Source: an uncultured Pseudomonas sp.
GTDB taxonomy: Bacteria > Pseudomonadota > Gammaproteobacteria > Pseudomonadales > Pseudomonadaceae
Direction of reading: 5' to 3'
Assembly (NCBI RefSeq): GCF_913774235.1
Contig: NZ_CAJYDW010000005.1
Coordinates: 434,001 to 498,000, forward strand
DNA length: 64,000 nucleotides
In this document: positions 25,586-34,757 of the stretch, in pieces
Layout of the letters: every line of letters begins with the position of its first letter
Position numbering within the stretch: the first letter of the stretch is position 1
Position numbers and translations under genes: made by a program
The notes under the pieces: generated by a model
What the model saw: only the letters and a program-made list of their open reading frames with translations
What the model was told of the DNA's origin: nothing
The model's database searches: none

Positions 25586-27268
25586 TTACGGCTGGCGAGC
25601 CGTGATCATCGGCAACTGCAAGCCCTGCTCCCGTGCACATTCGATGGCGATCTCGTAGCCCGCGTCGGCATGGCGCATCACCCCGGTGGCCGGGTCGTTG
25701 GTCAGCACCCGGGCGATGCGTTCGGCGGCTTCATCGGAGCCGTCGCAGACGATGACCATGCCCGAGTGTTGCGAGAAGCCCATGCCCACGCCACCACCAT
25801 GGTGCAGGGACACCCAGGTGGCGCCGCTGGCGGTGTTCAGCAGGGCGTTGAGCAACGGCCAGTCGGAAACGGCGTCGGAGCCATCACGCATGGCCTCGGT
25901 CTCGCGATTGGGGCTGGCCACCGAGCCCGAATCCAGGTGGTCGCGGCCGATGACGATGGGGGCCTTGAGTTCGCCGCGACGCACCATCTCGTTGAAGGCC
26001 AGGCCGAGCTTGGCGCGCTGGCCGAGGCCGACCCAGCAGATGCGCGCCGGCAGCCCTTGGAAGGCGATGCGCTCGCGGGCCATGTCCAGCCAGTTGTGCA
26101 GGTGGGCGTCGTCGGGGATGAGTTCCTTGACCTTGGCATCGGTGCGATAGATATCCTCCGCCTCACCGGACAGCGCCGCCCAGCGGAACGGCCCTATGCC
26201 GCGACAGAACAGCGGGCGGATATAGGCCGGGACGAAACCGGGGAAGGCGAAGGCGTCGCTCACGCCTTCTTCCTTGGCCATCTGGCGGATGTTGTTGCCG
26301 TAGTCGAAGGTGGGCACGCCCTGGCGCTGGAAGTCGAGCATGGCGCGCACGTGCTGGGCCATGGAGGCCTTGGCCGCCTTGACCACCGCCGCCGGCTCGG
26401 TGAGGGCCCGCGCGCGATATTCTTCCCAGCTCCAGCCGATCGGCAGATAGCCATTGAGCGGATCGTGGGCGCTGGTCTGGTCGGTGACCATATCCGGGCG
26501 GACGCCGCGCCGTACCAGCTCGGGGAGGATTTCTGCGGCGTTGCCCTGCAGGGCGATGGAGATGGCGCGGCCTTCGCGGGTGTAGCGGTCTAGGCGGGCG
26601 AGGGCATCGTCCAGATCCTTGGCCTGCTCGTCGACATAGCGAGTCTTGAGGCGGAAATCGATACGGCTCTGCTGGCACTCGATGTTCAGCGAGGAGGCGC
26701 CGGCCAGGGTCGCGGCCAGGGGCTGGGCCCCGCCCATGCCGCCGAGGCCAGCGGTGAGTACCCAGCGACCCTTGAGATTGCCCGCGTAGTGCTGGCGTCC
26801 GGCCTCGACGAAGGTTTCGTAGGTGCCCTGGACGATGCCCTGGCTGCCGATGTAGATCCAGCTGCCCGCGGTCATCTGGCCGTACATGGCCAGGCCCTTG
26901 GCGTCGAGCTCGTTGAAGTGCTCCCAGCTCGCCCAGTGCGGGACCAGGTTGGAGTTGGCGATCAGCACCCGCGGTGCATTGCTGTGGGTCTTGAAGACGC
27001 CCACCGGCTTACCGGACTGCACCAGCAGCGTCTCGTCATCCCCCAGCGTCTTGAGGCTGGCGACGATGGCGTCGTAGCACTCCCAGTTACGCGCCGCCCG
27101 GCCGATGCCGCCATAGACGACCAGTTCCTCGGGATTCTCCGCCACCTCGGGGTCGAGGTTGTTCATCAGCATGCGCAGCGGCGCTTCGGTCAGCCAGCTG
27201 CGGGCGTTGAGCTGGGTGCCACGAGGGGCACGGATAGTCACGGAGCGGTGGCGGGTGGCGTCGGTCAT
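25586..27268 (-). CDS. hutU: HutU, urocanate hydratase
   Basis: 560 residues from the ATG at 27268; a longer frame reaches 27316 but runs through the operator. Family landmarks: [19 protein letters not shown], the NAD-binding [10 protein letters not shown] segment, and [14 protein letters not shown]. The enzyme contains tightly bound NAD+ and hydrates urocanate to imidazolonepropionate. First gene of the unit; an operator lies 36 nt upstream. The histidase gene hutH that would make its substrate is not in this window. Confidence 0.96.
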   Translation of the reverse strand: MTDATRHRSVTIRAPRGTQLNARSWLTEAPLRMLMNNLDPEVAENPEELVVYGGIGRAARNWECYDAIVASLKTLGDDETLLVQSGKPVGVFKTHSNAPRVLIANSNLVPHWASWEHFNELDAKGLAMYGQMTAGSWIYIGSQGIVQGTYETFVEAGRQHYAGNLKGRWVLTAGLGGMGGAQPLAATLAGASSLNIECQQSRIDFRLKTRYVDEQAKDLDDALARLDRYTREGRAISIALQGNAAEILPELVRRGVRPDMVTDQTSAHDPLNGYLPIGWSWEEYRARALTEPAAVVKAAKASMAQHVRAMLDFQRQGVPTFDYGNNIRQMAKEEGVSDAFAFPGFVPAYIRPLFCRGIGPFRWAALSGEAEDIYRTDAKVKELIPDDAHLHNWLDMARERIAFQGLPARICWVGLGQRAKLGLAFNEMVRRGELKAPIVIGRDHLDSGSVASPNRETEAMRDGSDAVSDWPLLNALLNTASGATWVSLHHGGGVGMGFSQHSGMVIVCDGSDEAAERIARVLTNDPATGVMRHADAGYEIAIECAREQGLQLPMITARQP

Positions 27269-27303
27269 GGCGGGGCCTGCAAACGGGTAGATGAATGATT
27301 GAT

Positions 27304-27317
27304 CATGTATATACAAG
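27304..27317. promoter_or_regulatory. HutC-type operator upstream of hutU
   Basis: CATGTATATACAAG with the perfect core palindrome TGTATATACA (27306-27315), same core as at 22108. Expected site of HutC repression of hutU-I-G. Confidence 0.8.
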
Positions 27318-27589
27318 TATAGGTAAAAAAGCTACCCAGGCGATGGGCAAGAGCAGGACGGTTCTCCCAGGGTTCCGCAGAAGGCTGGCGAGTTCAGGTA
27401 CGCGCCTGGGTTGCCAGAGGACGCACTTTTCGACGGAGAGGGCTTCTTCTAGGCTGACCAGGGTGTGGGAAAGGCATCATTGGCGGCTGCAGTGGCTCGC
27501 CACCGGCACGCCTGCGCGCCCGACTGGGCCAGACGGCGAGGGCGCCTGTAAGCGGCCCCCCTGGTCGTCCGGCCCATTCAGATCGGTGT
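27318..27589. other. Intergenic region upstream of hutU
   Basis: Apart from the hutU promoter side, I see no credible gene here; short frames on both strands lack start sites and family features. Confidence 0.4.
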
Positions 27590-28762
27590 TCAGGCCGGAT
27601 GATCCAGGGGCTTGCCAAGCCGCTGGCGACGGTCGAGTGCCAGCGTGCCCAGCAACAGGACGCAGCCGATCAGGATGGCACCCGAGGACAGCGTGAAGAG
27701 GCTATGCCGGTCGTTACCTTCGATGAATAGGCTCAGCAAGGTCGGCGCCGCGGCGGCCGACGCGACCTGCACCACGCCGATCAGCTTGGTCAGGCGGCCG
27801 GTCGGGTCGTTCGTCACCACCGAAGACATGTAGTAGGACAGCGCCAGGTTCCAGCCGAAGTTCATCAGGAACACCGCGATCATCAGGTCCGTGGCCGTGT
27901 GGATGCGGGTGGCCAGCAGGTAGATGGCGCCGAGCACGCTCATCGAACCGACGAGGATCATCCGGGCGCGACCCAGGCGCCGGCCGGCCACGCTGGGCAG
28001 GGCTGCACCGGGCAGACCGCCGAGCAGTCCCAGGCTGATCGCCCAGCCGATATCCACCGGCGCCACGCCGGCATCGCTGGCGATGCCCTCGACGAAGCCC
28101 CACAACGAGTAGATCGACAGTTGCAGGAACAGCATGCCGAGCAGCGAGCAAACGCCGATCAGGGGCAGCCCGGACGACAGGGGCTCGCTGGCGGCGTCTT
28201 GCTCCTCTTCGCTCTGCTTGAGCGGCAGACAGAAGCACGCCAGGCAGACGAACACGAACCACACGACCAGGTAATAGATCGCCCCCGAGAACCCCTGCCA
28301 GGCGGCGATCACCGGCAGCGTCACCGCACTGGTCGAGAACAGCGCGTTCTGCGCGAACATCAGGATGCCGAAGGAACGATCTTGTCCACGCATGCGGCCC
28401 AGCCAGTAGATGGCGTAGGAATACAGCACGCCCGCCGAGATGCCGGCGAGGCCACGCAGCACCAGCAGTGTGTCGAGCTGGGTGACCTCGGCCGTCGCGG
28501 CGTTGGCGAACAACAGTAACAGGGCCGTGCTGAGGGCGATGGCCCGGGGGCCGAGAAAGCGGATCATCGGCAGGTACAGCAGCGTACCGACGACGGAGCC
28601 GCACATTTCGGCGGACATGGTCCAGCTCTGCTGCGCCAGGGTCAGGCTCAGTCGCTCGGTCAGCAACCCGATGAAGATCGGTTGCACGCCGATGACGAGG
28701 ATCGAGGCCGAGGCAATGAAGATGCAGGCGGCACGTATGAGGATTTGCTTGGTGATGGTCAT
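27590..28762 (-). CDS. MFS transporter (unknown substrate)
   Basis: 390 residues, 12 hydrophobic segments. The family loop motif is weak, but overall MFS architecture is clear (MIRFLGPRAIAL after helix 2; SLGLLGGLPGAALPSVAGRRLG between helices 6 and 8). Located between hutU and a NylB'-like hydrolase gene, same strand as both. It could export or import products of the hydrolase, or an unrelated compound; the hut link is unlikely since the hut unit has its own promoter and operator. Confidence 0.75.
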   Translation of the reverse strand: MTITKQILIRAACIFIASASILVIGVQPIFIGLLTERLSLTLAQQSWTMSAEMCGSVVGTLLYLPMIRFLGPRAIALSTALLLLFANAATAEVTQLDTLLVLRGLAGISAGVLYSYAIYWLGRMRGQDRSFGILMFAQNALFSTSAVTLPVIAAWQGFSGAIYYLVVWFVFVCLACFCLPLKQSEEEQDAASEPLSSGLPLIGVCSLLGMLFLQLSIYSLWGFVEGIASDAGVAPVDIGWAISLGLLGGLPGAALPSVAGRRLGRARMILVGSMSVLGAIYLLATRIHTATDLMIAVFLMNFGWNLALSYYMSSVVTNDPTGRLTKLIGVVQVASAAAAPTLLSLFIEGNDRHSLFTLSSGAILIGCVLLLGTLALDRRQRLGKPLDHPA

Positions 28763-29162
28763 GGTTGGTTACCCGCCGGCGCGGCCACGGGGTGGCCTAC
28801 TGCTCCAGTGAAATGTCATGAATGGCGATGAGGGGTGTCGATCAGGCGTGTGGGTGGCCGTGCAGGGCGAGCTGATCGGCGGTCTGGATCACCCTGCGCG
28901 TTACGGCTGACCGCCGCCCATCGCCCTTAGGGTCTCGACGTGGGGTTTCTTGCGCTCGAACGGATACCCCGCCGGTTGACAGGACGGCGGAAAGTCGAAT
29001 GCAAGCAATACGCGGGAAACGTGCGTTGACGTGAACAAAGGAAGCTCCTGTTTGATTTTTTTGTTACAGGGCAGAGAGCGATAGCCAAGGGGCTACCGCA
29101 GGCCTGACATCGCAGGCAGCGGCGCCGGCGAACCAGCGCGCTTGGATCTTGTAGTGGTCGAA
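28763..29162. other. Intergenic region between hydrolase and MFS gene
   Basis: 400 nt without a convincing gene. A short AT-rich run near 29048-29066 (TTGATTTTTTTGTTACA) could carry a promoter for the MFS gene. No clear terminator hairpin. Confidence 0.35.
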
Positions 29163-30425
29163 TCAGCCGCGAAGATGGGCGGTGATGGCCCTGAGCATGC
29201 GCACGGTGTCGATATCCAACTCGGTGACGGCATCGGGCAGCGACGACTGCTTGACGATCACCACGTCGGAGGCTTGATCGACGAACAGGTATTGGCCATG
29301 GATGCCGCTGGCCATGATGGCTGGGCTGTGGTCGTTGAAGACGTACCACTGGCTGCGATAGGAGGCGCCTGGCGTCCACTCGGCGAAGTCCTTGCGAGCG
29401 CCATAGATGGCCGGGTCCGAGCCGGCTGCGATCGCTTCGATCACGGGCTGTTCGATGACCTGGCGACCTTCGACCCGACCGTCGTTGGCGAGCATCAGGC
29501 CGAAACGACCCATGTCGCGCAGCGTGGCGTTGAAGCCGGCGCCGGCGACGCTACGGCCCCAGGGGTCGGCCATGAAGTAGCCATCGCGCTCGCAGCCCAG
29601 TTGCTGCCATACCGCTTGCAACTGCTCGGCGCAGGCCACGCCGCTGGCGCGCTCCATGACCCAGGCCAGCACCTCGGTGGTGGCCGTCACGTAGTGGAAC
29701 AGCCCGCCGTGTGCGCAGCGTTTGCGTAGCGAAGGCAGGTACTGATAGAGCGATTCGTACTGGGCGTATTCGGCGGGTGTCGGCTTGAAGCCGCAGGCGT
29801 AGCCGTACTGGGAGCTTTCCGAGGTGGGATCGTCGTAGACCTCGCTGTAGTGAACGCCGACGGCCATGTCGAACAGCTGGCGCACGGTGGCGTCGCCGAA
29901 GGCGCTACCGACCAATTCCGGTACGTAATGCTGGGTCTGCGCCTGGGGATCGAGCACGCCCTGGTGGACCAGACGTTCACCGAGCAGGCCGATCAGCGAC
30001 TTGGTGACCGAGAACATGATGTGGCGGTCGCTGGTGGCCTGACCGTTGAAGTAGCGCTCATAGGCCACGCGTCCCTTGTGCAGCACCAGGAAGCCATCGG
30101 TCTTGCTGGCGCGCAGGTGGTCGAGCACCTTGACGGTGCGTCCGCACAGGCTCTCGAAACTCAACTCCTCGAGCGCCACCGGGGCCGGTGCCAGCACCGA
30201 GCTGGGTTGCGACCCGGCGGCGACTTCGATGGTGGGGCGCAGCCGTGCCAGGTTGCGGAAGCCCCAGCGGTTGAAGGGGGGCGACATCCAGTTGCCCCAG
30301 GTCACCCGCTGGGGCGGCGCTGCGGGAAAGCCCTGCATCAGTACGGGAGCTTGTTCTGGTTGGTCGTACATCTCGCTGACTTCCTGTGACCGGGAAACCA
30401 GGGAGCGGTCGAGAATAGAGTTCAT
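29163..30425 (-). CDS. Serine hydrolase of the NylB'/class C beta-lactamase family
   Basis: 420 residues from the ATG at 30425 (AGGAAG upstream); the ATG at 30371 is an equally acceptable start with its own AGGAAG. Beta-lactamase-fold catalytic set: S139-V-T-K142, then a Tyr in FHYVTATTEVLAWVMER at the position of NylB Tyr215, and HGQYLF near the end. The layout matches 6-aminohexanoate-dimer hydrolase (NylB/NylB'), which cleaves linear nylon oligomers but is an esterase by origin. No signal peptide, so cytoplasmic. The natural substrate is likely a carboxyl ester or short amide; nylon-oligomer activity cannot be inferred. Confidence 0.82.
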   Translation of the reverse strand: MNSILDRSLVSRSQEVSEMYDQPEQAPVLMQGFPAAPPQRVTWGNWMSPPFNRWGFRNLARLRPTIEVAAGSQPSSVLAPAPVALEELSFESLCGRTVKVLDHLRASKTDGFLVLHKGRVAYERYFNGQATSDRHIMFSVTKSLIGLLGERLVHQGVLDPQAQTQHYVPELVGSAFGDATVRQLFDMAVGVHYSEVYDDPTSESSQYGYACGFKPTPAEYAQYESLYQYLPSLRKRCAHGGLFHYVTATTEVLAWVMERASGVACAEQLQAVWQQLGCERDGYFMADPWGRSVAGAGFNATLRDMGRFGLMLANDGRVEGRQVIEQPVIEAIAAGSDPAIYGARKDFAEWTPGASYRSQWYVFNDHSPAIMASGIHGQYLFVDQASDVVIVKQSSLPDAVTELDIDTVRMLRAITAHLRG

Positions 30426-30723
30426 CTGGCTCTTCCTGAAGAGATAGCCCTGCACCGAGCAGGTACAGGAAATAATTATCTCTGTTAAAATTTTTAGTCA
30501 ATAAAATATTTTATCGATGAATTTTTAGCCATCTTTCTCGCCAGGCGGAGGGCCTGGTAGGACGGGCTGACCGGTCAGGCCGGGTCGGCGCTTTGGAAGG
30601 GCGGTTGGCACTGGCGAGCATCCAGACGTCGAGGGTCGCCAGCGCAAAGGTCAGCTAGGGGTTGTCGGCTGCGTCATCTGGCCAGGTGTCGCGACCTTCG
30701 CCGATGAAGATGGGCGCGCCGAC
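30426..30723. promoter_or_regulatory. AT-rich promoter region of the hydrolase gene
   Basis: 30485-30530 is very AT-rich and includes the palindrome ATAAAATATTTTAT, unlike the GC-rich surroundings, so it is a likely promoter/operator for the hydrolase. The remainder to the LysR stop holds no gene. Confidence 0.4.
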
Positions 30724-31611
30724 TCAGGCCTCACGGACCGCCGCTATCCGCGCCCGGAGCGACTCCGCCAACTGGTCGAACAGGGTCTGTACCGAGCGCA
30801 GCGACAGGTTGTCCGGCCGCGTCAGCAGCCAGATGTCGGTGTCGCAGCCAGCGAGCGCGGCGCTCAGGCGTTCGACGCCGGCCAGACTGCTGATCATGAA
30901 GTCGGGGAGGGCCGCTATGCCGAGCCCCGACCCCACCAGCTCGCCTACGGCGGACATGCTGCTGCAGCGATAGCGGGGCCTCAGGCTGGGATAGGCCTGT
31001 CTGAGCCAGGTGACCGAGACGTGATCGGCCAGGGAGTCGTCTGGAGCGATCCAGGGCAACTCGGTGGCTAGTTGGCCGTAGCCAGTGCGATAGCGCTCGT
31101 GGCCGCAGACGAAGTAGGAACTGCGCCCGAGGCGCCGCCCGACCAGGTGTTCGGGCGGGGCATTCGAGAGGCGGATGGCGATGTCCGCATCCCGTCGGCT
31201 CAGGCTGGCGAAGGTGTTGGAGGTGGCGACTTCCAGGGCGACCGCGGGATAACGCGGCATGAGTTCGGCGAGGCCCGGCAGGAGTAGGCTGCGCAGCACG
31301 GCGTCGGTGCAGGTCAGGCGGACCGTGCCGCTGATGACGTTTTCGCCCTGGGTGAGGGCGATGCGCGCCGCTTCCAGGGCCTGCTCGGCACGTTCGGCCT
31401 GTTCGGCGAGGGCCTTGGCACTCTGGGTCGGGGTGTACCCGCGCCGATTCTTGTCGAACAGCGCGACCTGCAGATTGGCTTCGAGCTTGCGAATGGCACG
31501 GAACACCGTGGAGACGTCGACCTGCAACTGCTCGGCGGCTCTGGCCAAGGTCCTGCCGCGCACCAGGGCGAGGATCAGCTTGAGATCGGCATGACCGATT
31601 TGATATTGCAT
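30724..31611 (-). CDS. LysR-family regulator
   Basis: 295 residues; HTH near residues 18-48 (RTLARAAEQLQVDVSTVFRAIRKLE) with an unusual STVFRAI recognition helix, followed by a typical effector domain. It lies between the hydrolase gene (same strand, downstream) and pauA (divergent, about 200 nt). It could control either. PauR, the known repressor of pau genes in P. aeruginosa, is a different (HTH-cupin) family, so this is not its equivalent. Confidence 0.85.
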   Translation of the reverse strand: MQYQIGHADLKLILALVRGRTLARAAEQLQVDVSTVFRAIRKLEANLQVALFDKNRRGYTPTQSAKALAEQAERAEQALEAARIALTQGENVISGTVRLTCTDAVLRSLLLPGLAELMPRYPAVALEVATSNTFASLSRRDADIAIRLSNAPPEHLVGRRLGRSSYFVCGHERYRTGYGQLATELPWIAPDDSLADHVSVTWLRQAYPSLRPRYRCSSMSAVGELVGSGLGIAALPDFMISSLAGVERLSAALAGCDTDIWLLTRPDNLSLRSVQTLFDQLAESLRARIAAVREA

Positions 31612-31814
31612 TCGTGCATTCTTCCTTTGCCGATTCGCCGATATGGGTTGCGCTCATGCCAACTTATACTGGTCGGGCCCCTCCAGGGCAATCAGGTGGA
31701 AAGGCGGACCTCGCCAGACGGGGTCGACGCCCACAGGAACCACCACCCACAGCAACGCTGCCCGAACCGCACCAGCCGGTACAACGAAGTGGGCCAGCGT
31801 CAAGGATGCCCCTC
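31612..31814. promoter_or_regulatory. LysR/pauA divergent promoter region
   Basis: 203 nt between divergent starts; AAGGA at 31802 fits the pauA ATG at 31815. No clear palindrome seen. Confidence 0.35.
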
Positions 31815-33197
31815 ATGAATTCGATATCCCCCCGTGTCGTCCAGCTCACCGAGGCCAACGGCTTTCTCAAGGAGCACCCCGAGATCCAGTACGTCGATCT
31901 GTTGATCACCGACATGAACGGCGTCATCCGGGGCAAGCGCGTCGAGCGGGCCAGTCTGTCCAAGGTCTACGAGCGCGGCATCAACCTGCCGGCCTCGCTG
32001 TTCGCTCTGGACATCAACGGCTCCACGGTGGAAAGCACCGGCCTGGGCCTGCACATCGGCGATGCCGACCGCACCTGCTTTCCCATCCCCGGCACCCTGA
32101 GCTACGAGCCTTGGCAGAAGCGGCCGACCGCGCAGTTGCTGATGACCATGCACGAGCAGGACGGCTCGCCGTTCTTCGCCGATCCGCGCGAGGTGCTGCG
32201 CCGGGTGGTGAAGAAGTTCGACGACCTGGGCCTGACCATCTGTGCCGCCTTCGAACTGGAGTTCTATCTGATCGACCAGGAGAACGTGAACGGCCGACCC
32301 CAGCCGCCACGCTCGCCCATCTCCGGTAAGCGACCGGTCTCCACCCAGGTCTATCTGATCGATGACCTGGACGAATACGTCGACTGCCTGCAGGACATGC
32401 TCGAAGGTGCCAAGGAGCAGGGGATACCGGCGGATGCCATCGTCAAGGAGTCCGCGCCGGCGCAATTCGAGGTCAACCTGCATCACGTCGAGGACGCCAT
32501 CAAGGCCTGTGACTATGCGGTGCTGCTCAAGCGACTGATCAAGAACATCGCCTACGACCATGAGATGGATTCCACCTTCATGGCCAAGCCCTATCCCGGC
32601 CAAGCCGGCAACGGCCTGCACGTGCACATCTCGCTGCTGGACAAGCAGACCGGGCAGAACATCTTCGCTACCGACGATCCCGAGCACCATGCGCCGCTGC
32701 GTCATGCCATCGCCGGCATCCTGGAAACCCTGCCGGCGTCGATGGCCTTCCTCTGTCCGAACGTCAACTCCTACCGCCGCTTCGGCGCCCAGTTCTATGT
32801 GCCCAATGCGCCGAGCTGGGGCCTGGACAACCGCACCGTGGCGGTGCGGGTACCGACCGGCAGCAGCGAGGCGATCCGCATCGAGCACCGCGTCGCCGGG
32901 GCCGACGCCAATCCCTATCTGATGATGGCCTCGATCCTCGCCGGCATTCACCACGGCATGACCCAGCGCCTGGAACCCTGCGCGCCGGTCAGCGGCAACT
33001 CCTACGAGCAGCTCGAACAGAGTCTGCCGAACAACCTGCGCGATGCCCTGCGTGAGCTGGACGACAGCGCGGTGATGAACCAGTACATCAGCCCCGAGTA
33101 CATCGACATCTTCGTCGCCTGCAAGGAAGCCGAGCTGGAGGAGTTCGAAACCACCATCTCCGACCTCGAATACAACTGGTATCTGCATACCGTCTAA
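31815..33197 (+). CDS. pauA: PauA, gamma-glutamylpolyamine synthetase (glutamine synthetase family)
   Basis: 460 residues from the ATG at 31815 (AAGGA 8 nt upstream). Glutamine-synthetase fold: ICAAFELEFYLIDQ, NGLHVHISLLDK and RIEHRVAGADANPYLM are the metal/ATP-site blocks. The sequence reads as a close relative of P. aeruginosa PauA/SpuB and E. coli PuuA throughout, ending DLEYNWYLHTV. It ligates glutamate to putrescine or other polyamines using ATP, the committing step of the route encoded by the next three genes. Substrate preference among polyamines cannot be told. Confidence 0.93.
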   Translation: MNSISPRVVQLTEANGFLKEHPEIQYVDLLITDMNGVIRGKRVERASLSKVYERGINLPASLFALDINGSTVESTGLGLHIGDADRTCFPIPGTLSYEPWQKRPTAQLLMTMHEQDGSPFFADPREVLRRVVKKFDDLGLTICAAFELEFYLIDQENVNGRPQPPRSPISGKRPVSTQVYLIDDLDEYVDCLQDMLEGAKEQGIPADAIVKESAPAQFEVNLHHVEDAIKACDYAVLLKRLIKNIAYDHEMDSTFMAKPYPGQAGNGLHVHISLLDKQTGQNIFATDDPEHHAPLRHAIAGILETLPASMAFLCPNVNSYRRFGAQFYVPNAPSWGLDNRTVAVRVPTGSSEAIRIEHRVAGADANPYLMMASILAGIHHGMTQRLEPCAPVSGNSYEQLEQSLPNNLRDALRELDDSAVMNQYISPEYIDIFVACKEAELEEFETTISDLEYNWYLHTV

Positions 33198-33208
33198 GGA
33201 GCGTGATC

Positions 33209-34702
33209 ATGACCAGGCTTACGCGACAGGACTGGGAGCAGCGTGCCCAGACGTTGACCCTCGAATCCCGTGCCTTCATCGACGGCCGCTACCAGGCCGC
33301 CCTGGGCGGTGCCACCTTCGCCGACTTGAGCCCGGTGGATGGTCGCCACCTGGCCCAGGTGGCCAGTTGCATGGCCGAGGATGCCGAGCTCGCAGTGCAG
33401 GCTGCGCGGGCGAGTTTCGCGCGAGGCGACTGGGCCCATCGGGCGCCGGCGCAACGCAAGCGGGTACTCATCGCCTTCGCCGACCTGCTAATGGCCCATG
33501 CCGAGGAACTGGCCCTGCTGGAAACCCTGGACATGGGCAAACCGATCAGCGATTCGCTGGGTATCGACGTACCGGGGGCGGCCAATGCCATCCGCTGGAG
33601 CGCGGAGGCCATCGACAAGGTCTACGACGAGGTGGCGCCGACCCCGCGCGACCAGCTCGGTCTGGTGACCCGCGAGCCGGTTGGGGTGGTCGCGGCCATC
33701 GTGCCCTGGAATTTTCCGCTGATGATGGCCTGCTGGAAGCTCGGTCCGGCGCTGGCCACCGGCAACTCGGTGATCCTCAAGCCGTCCGAGAAGTCGCCGC
33801 TGACCGCCATCCGTATCGCCGGCCTGGCGCTGGAAGCGGGCATTCCGGCGGGCGTGTTCAACGTGCTGCCCGGCTACGGCCATACCGTCGGCCAGGCGCT
33901 GGCGCTGCACCCGGACGTGGATACCCTGGTCTTCACTGGCTCCACCCGCATCGCCAAGCAGCTGTTGGTCTATGCCGGCGAGTCGAACATGAAGCGCGTC
34001 TGGCTGGAGGCGGGTGGCAAGAGTCCCAACATCGTCTTCGCCGATGCCCCGGACCTGGCGGCAGCCGCCGAGGCGGCCGCGGCGGCCATCGCCTTCAACC
34101 AGGGCGAGGTCTGTGTGGCCGGTTCGCGCCTGCTGGTCGAGCGCTCGATCAAGGAGCGTTTTCTGGCACTGGTGGTGGAGGCGCTGCGGGGCTGGGCGCC
34201 CGGCCATGCCTTGGATCCCGACACCCGCGTCGGCGCGTTGGTGGACGAGGGTCATCTGCGCACCGTGCTGGGCTTCATCGAAGCCGGCCATGCCGAGGGC
34301 GCGCGGCTGGTGAGCGGGGGCGTGCAGGCGCTGGCCGAGACCGGCGGCAGCTACGTCACCCCGACGATTTTCGAGGGAGTGGACAACGCCATGCGCATCG
34401 CCCGGGAAGAGATCTTCGGCCCGGTACTGGCGGTGATCGAGTTCGACGGTGAAGAGGAGGCCGTGCGCATCGCCAACGACACCCCCTATGGCCTGGCGGC
34501 CGCCGTCTGGACGCGCGATCTCTCCCGTGCCCATCGCGTGGCGCGGGCCCTGCGGGCCGGCAGCGTCTGGGTCAACCAGTACGATGGTGGCGACATGACC
34601 GCGCCTTTCGGCGGCTTCAAGCAGTCTGGCAATGGACGCGACAAGTCGCTCCACGCCTTCGACAAATACACCGAACTCAAGGCGACCTGGATCAAGCTCT
34701 GA
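33209..34702 (+). CDS. pauC: PauC/PuuC-type aldehyde dehydrogenase
   Basis: 497 residues from the ATG at 33209 (AAGGA 8 nt upstream). Full NAD(P)+-dependent ALDH: VVAAIVPWNFP, FTGSTRIAKQL, LEAGGKSPNIV with the general-base Glu, and the catalytic Cys in FNQGEVCVAGSR. It follows pauA by 11 nt and so should oxidise gamma-glutamyl-gamma-aminobutyraldehyde to gamma-glutamyl-GABA, as PuuC and PauC do; such enzymes also accept other aldehydes. Confidence 0.92.
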   Translation: MTRLTRQDWEQRAQTLTLESRAFIDGRYQAALGGATFADLSPVDGRHLAQVASCMAEDAELAVQAARASFARGDWAHRAPAQRKRVLIAFADLLMAHAEELALLETLDMGKPISDSLGIDVPGAANAIRWSAEAIDKVYDEVAPTPRDQLGLVTREPVGVVAAIVPWNFPLMMACWKLGPALATGNSVILKPSEKSPLTAIRIAGLALEAGIPAGVFNVLPGYGHTVGQALALHPDVDTLVFTGSTRIAKQLLVYAGESNMKRVWLEAGGKSPNIVFADAPDLAAAAEAAAAAIAFNQGEVCVAGSRLLVERSIKERFLALVVEALRGWAPGHALDPDTRVGALVDEGHLRTVLGFIEAGHAEGARLVSGGVQALAETGGSYVTPTIFEGVDNAMRIAREEIFGPVLAVIEFDGEEEAVRIANDTPYGLAAAVWTRDLSRAHRVARALRAGSVWVNQYDGGDMTAPFGGFKQSGNGRDKSLHAFDKYTELKATWIKL

Positions 34703-34757
34703 GCAGGCGCGGCGGCACCGGCGCACAGGCGGGTGCCGCAAGCAGAGGATTTTCACC

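Noticed and set aside
27318-27589. Plus-strand frame near hutU promoter
   Set aside because: Overlaps operator and promoter, no family features, no ribosome-binding site.
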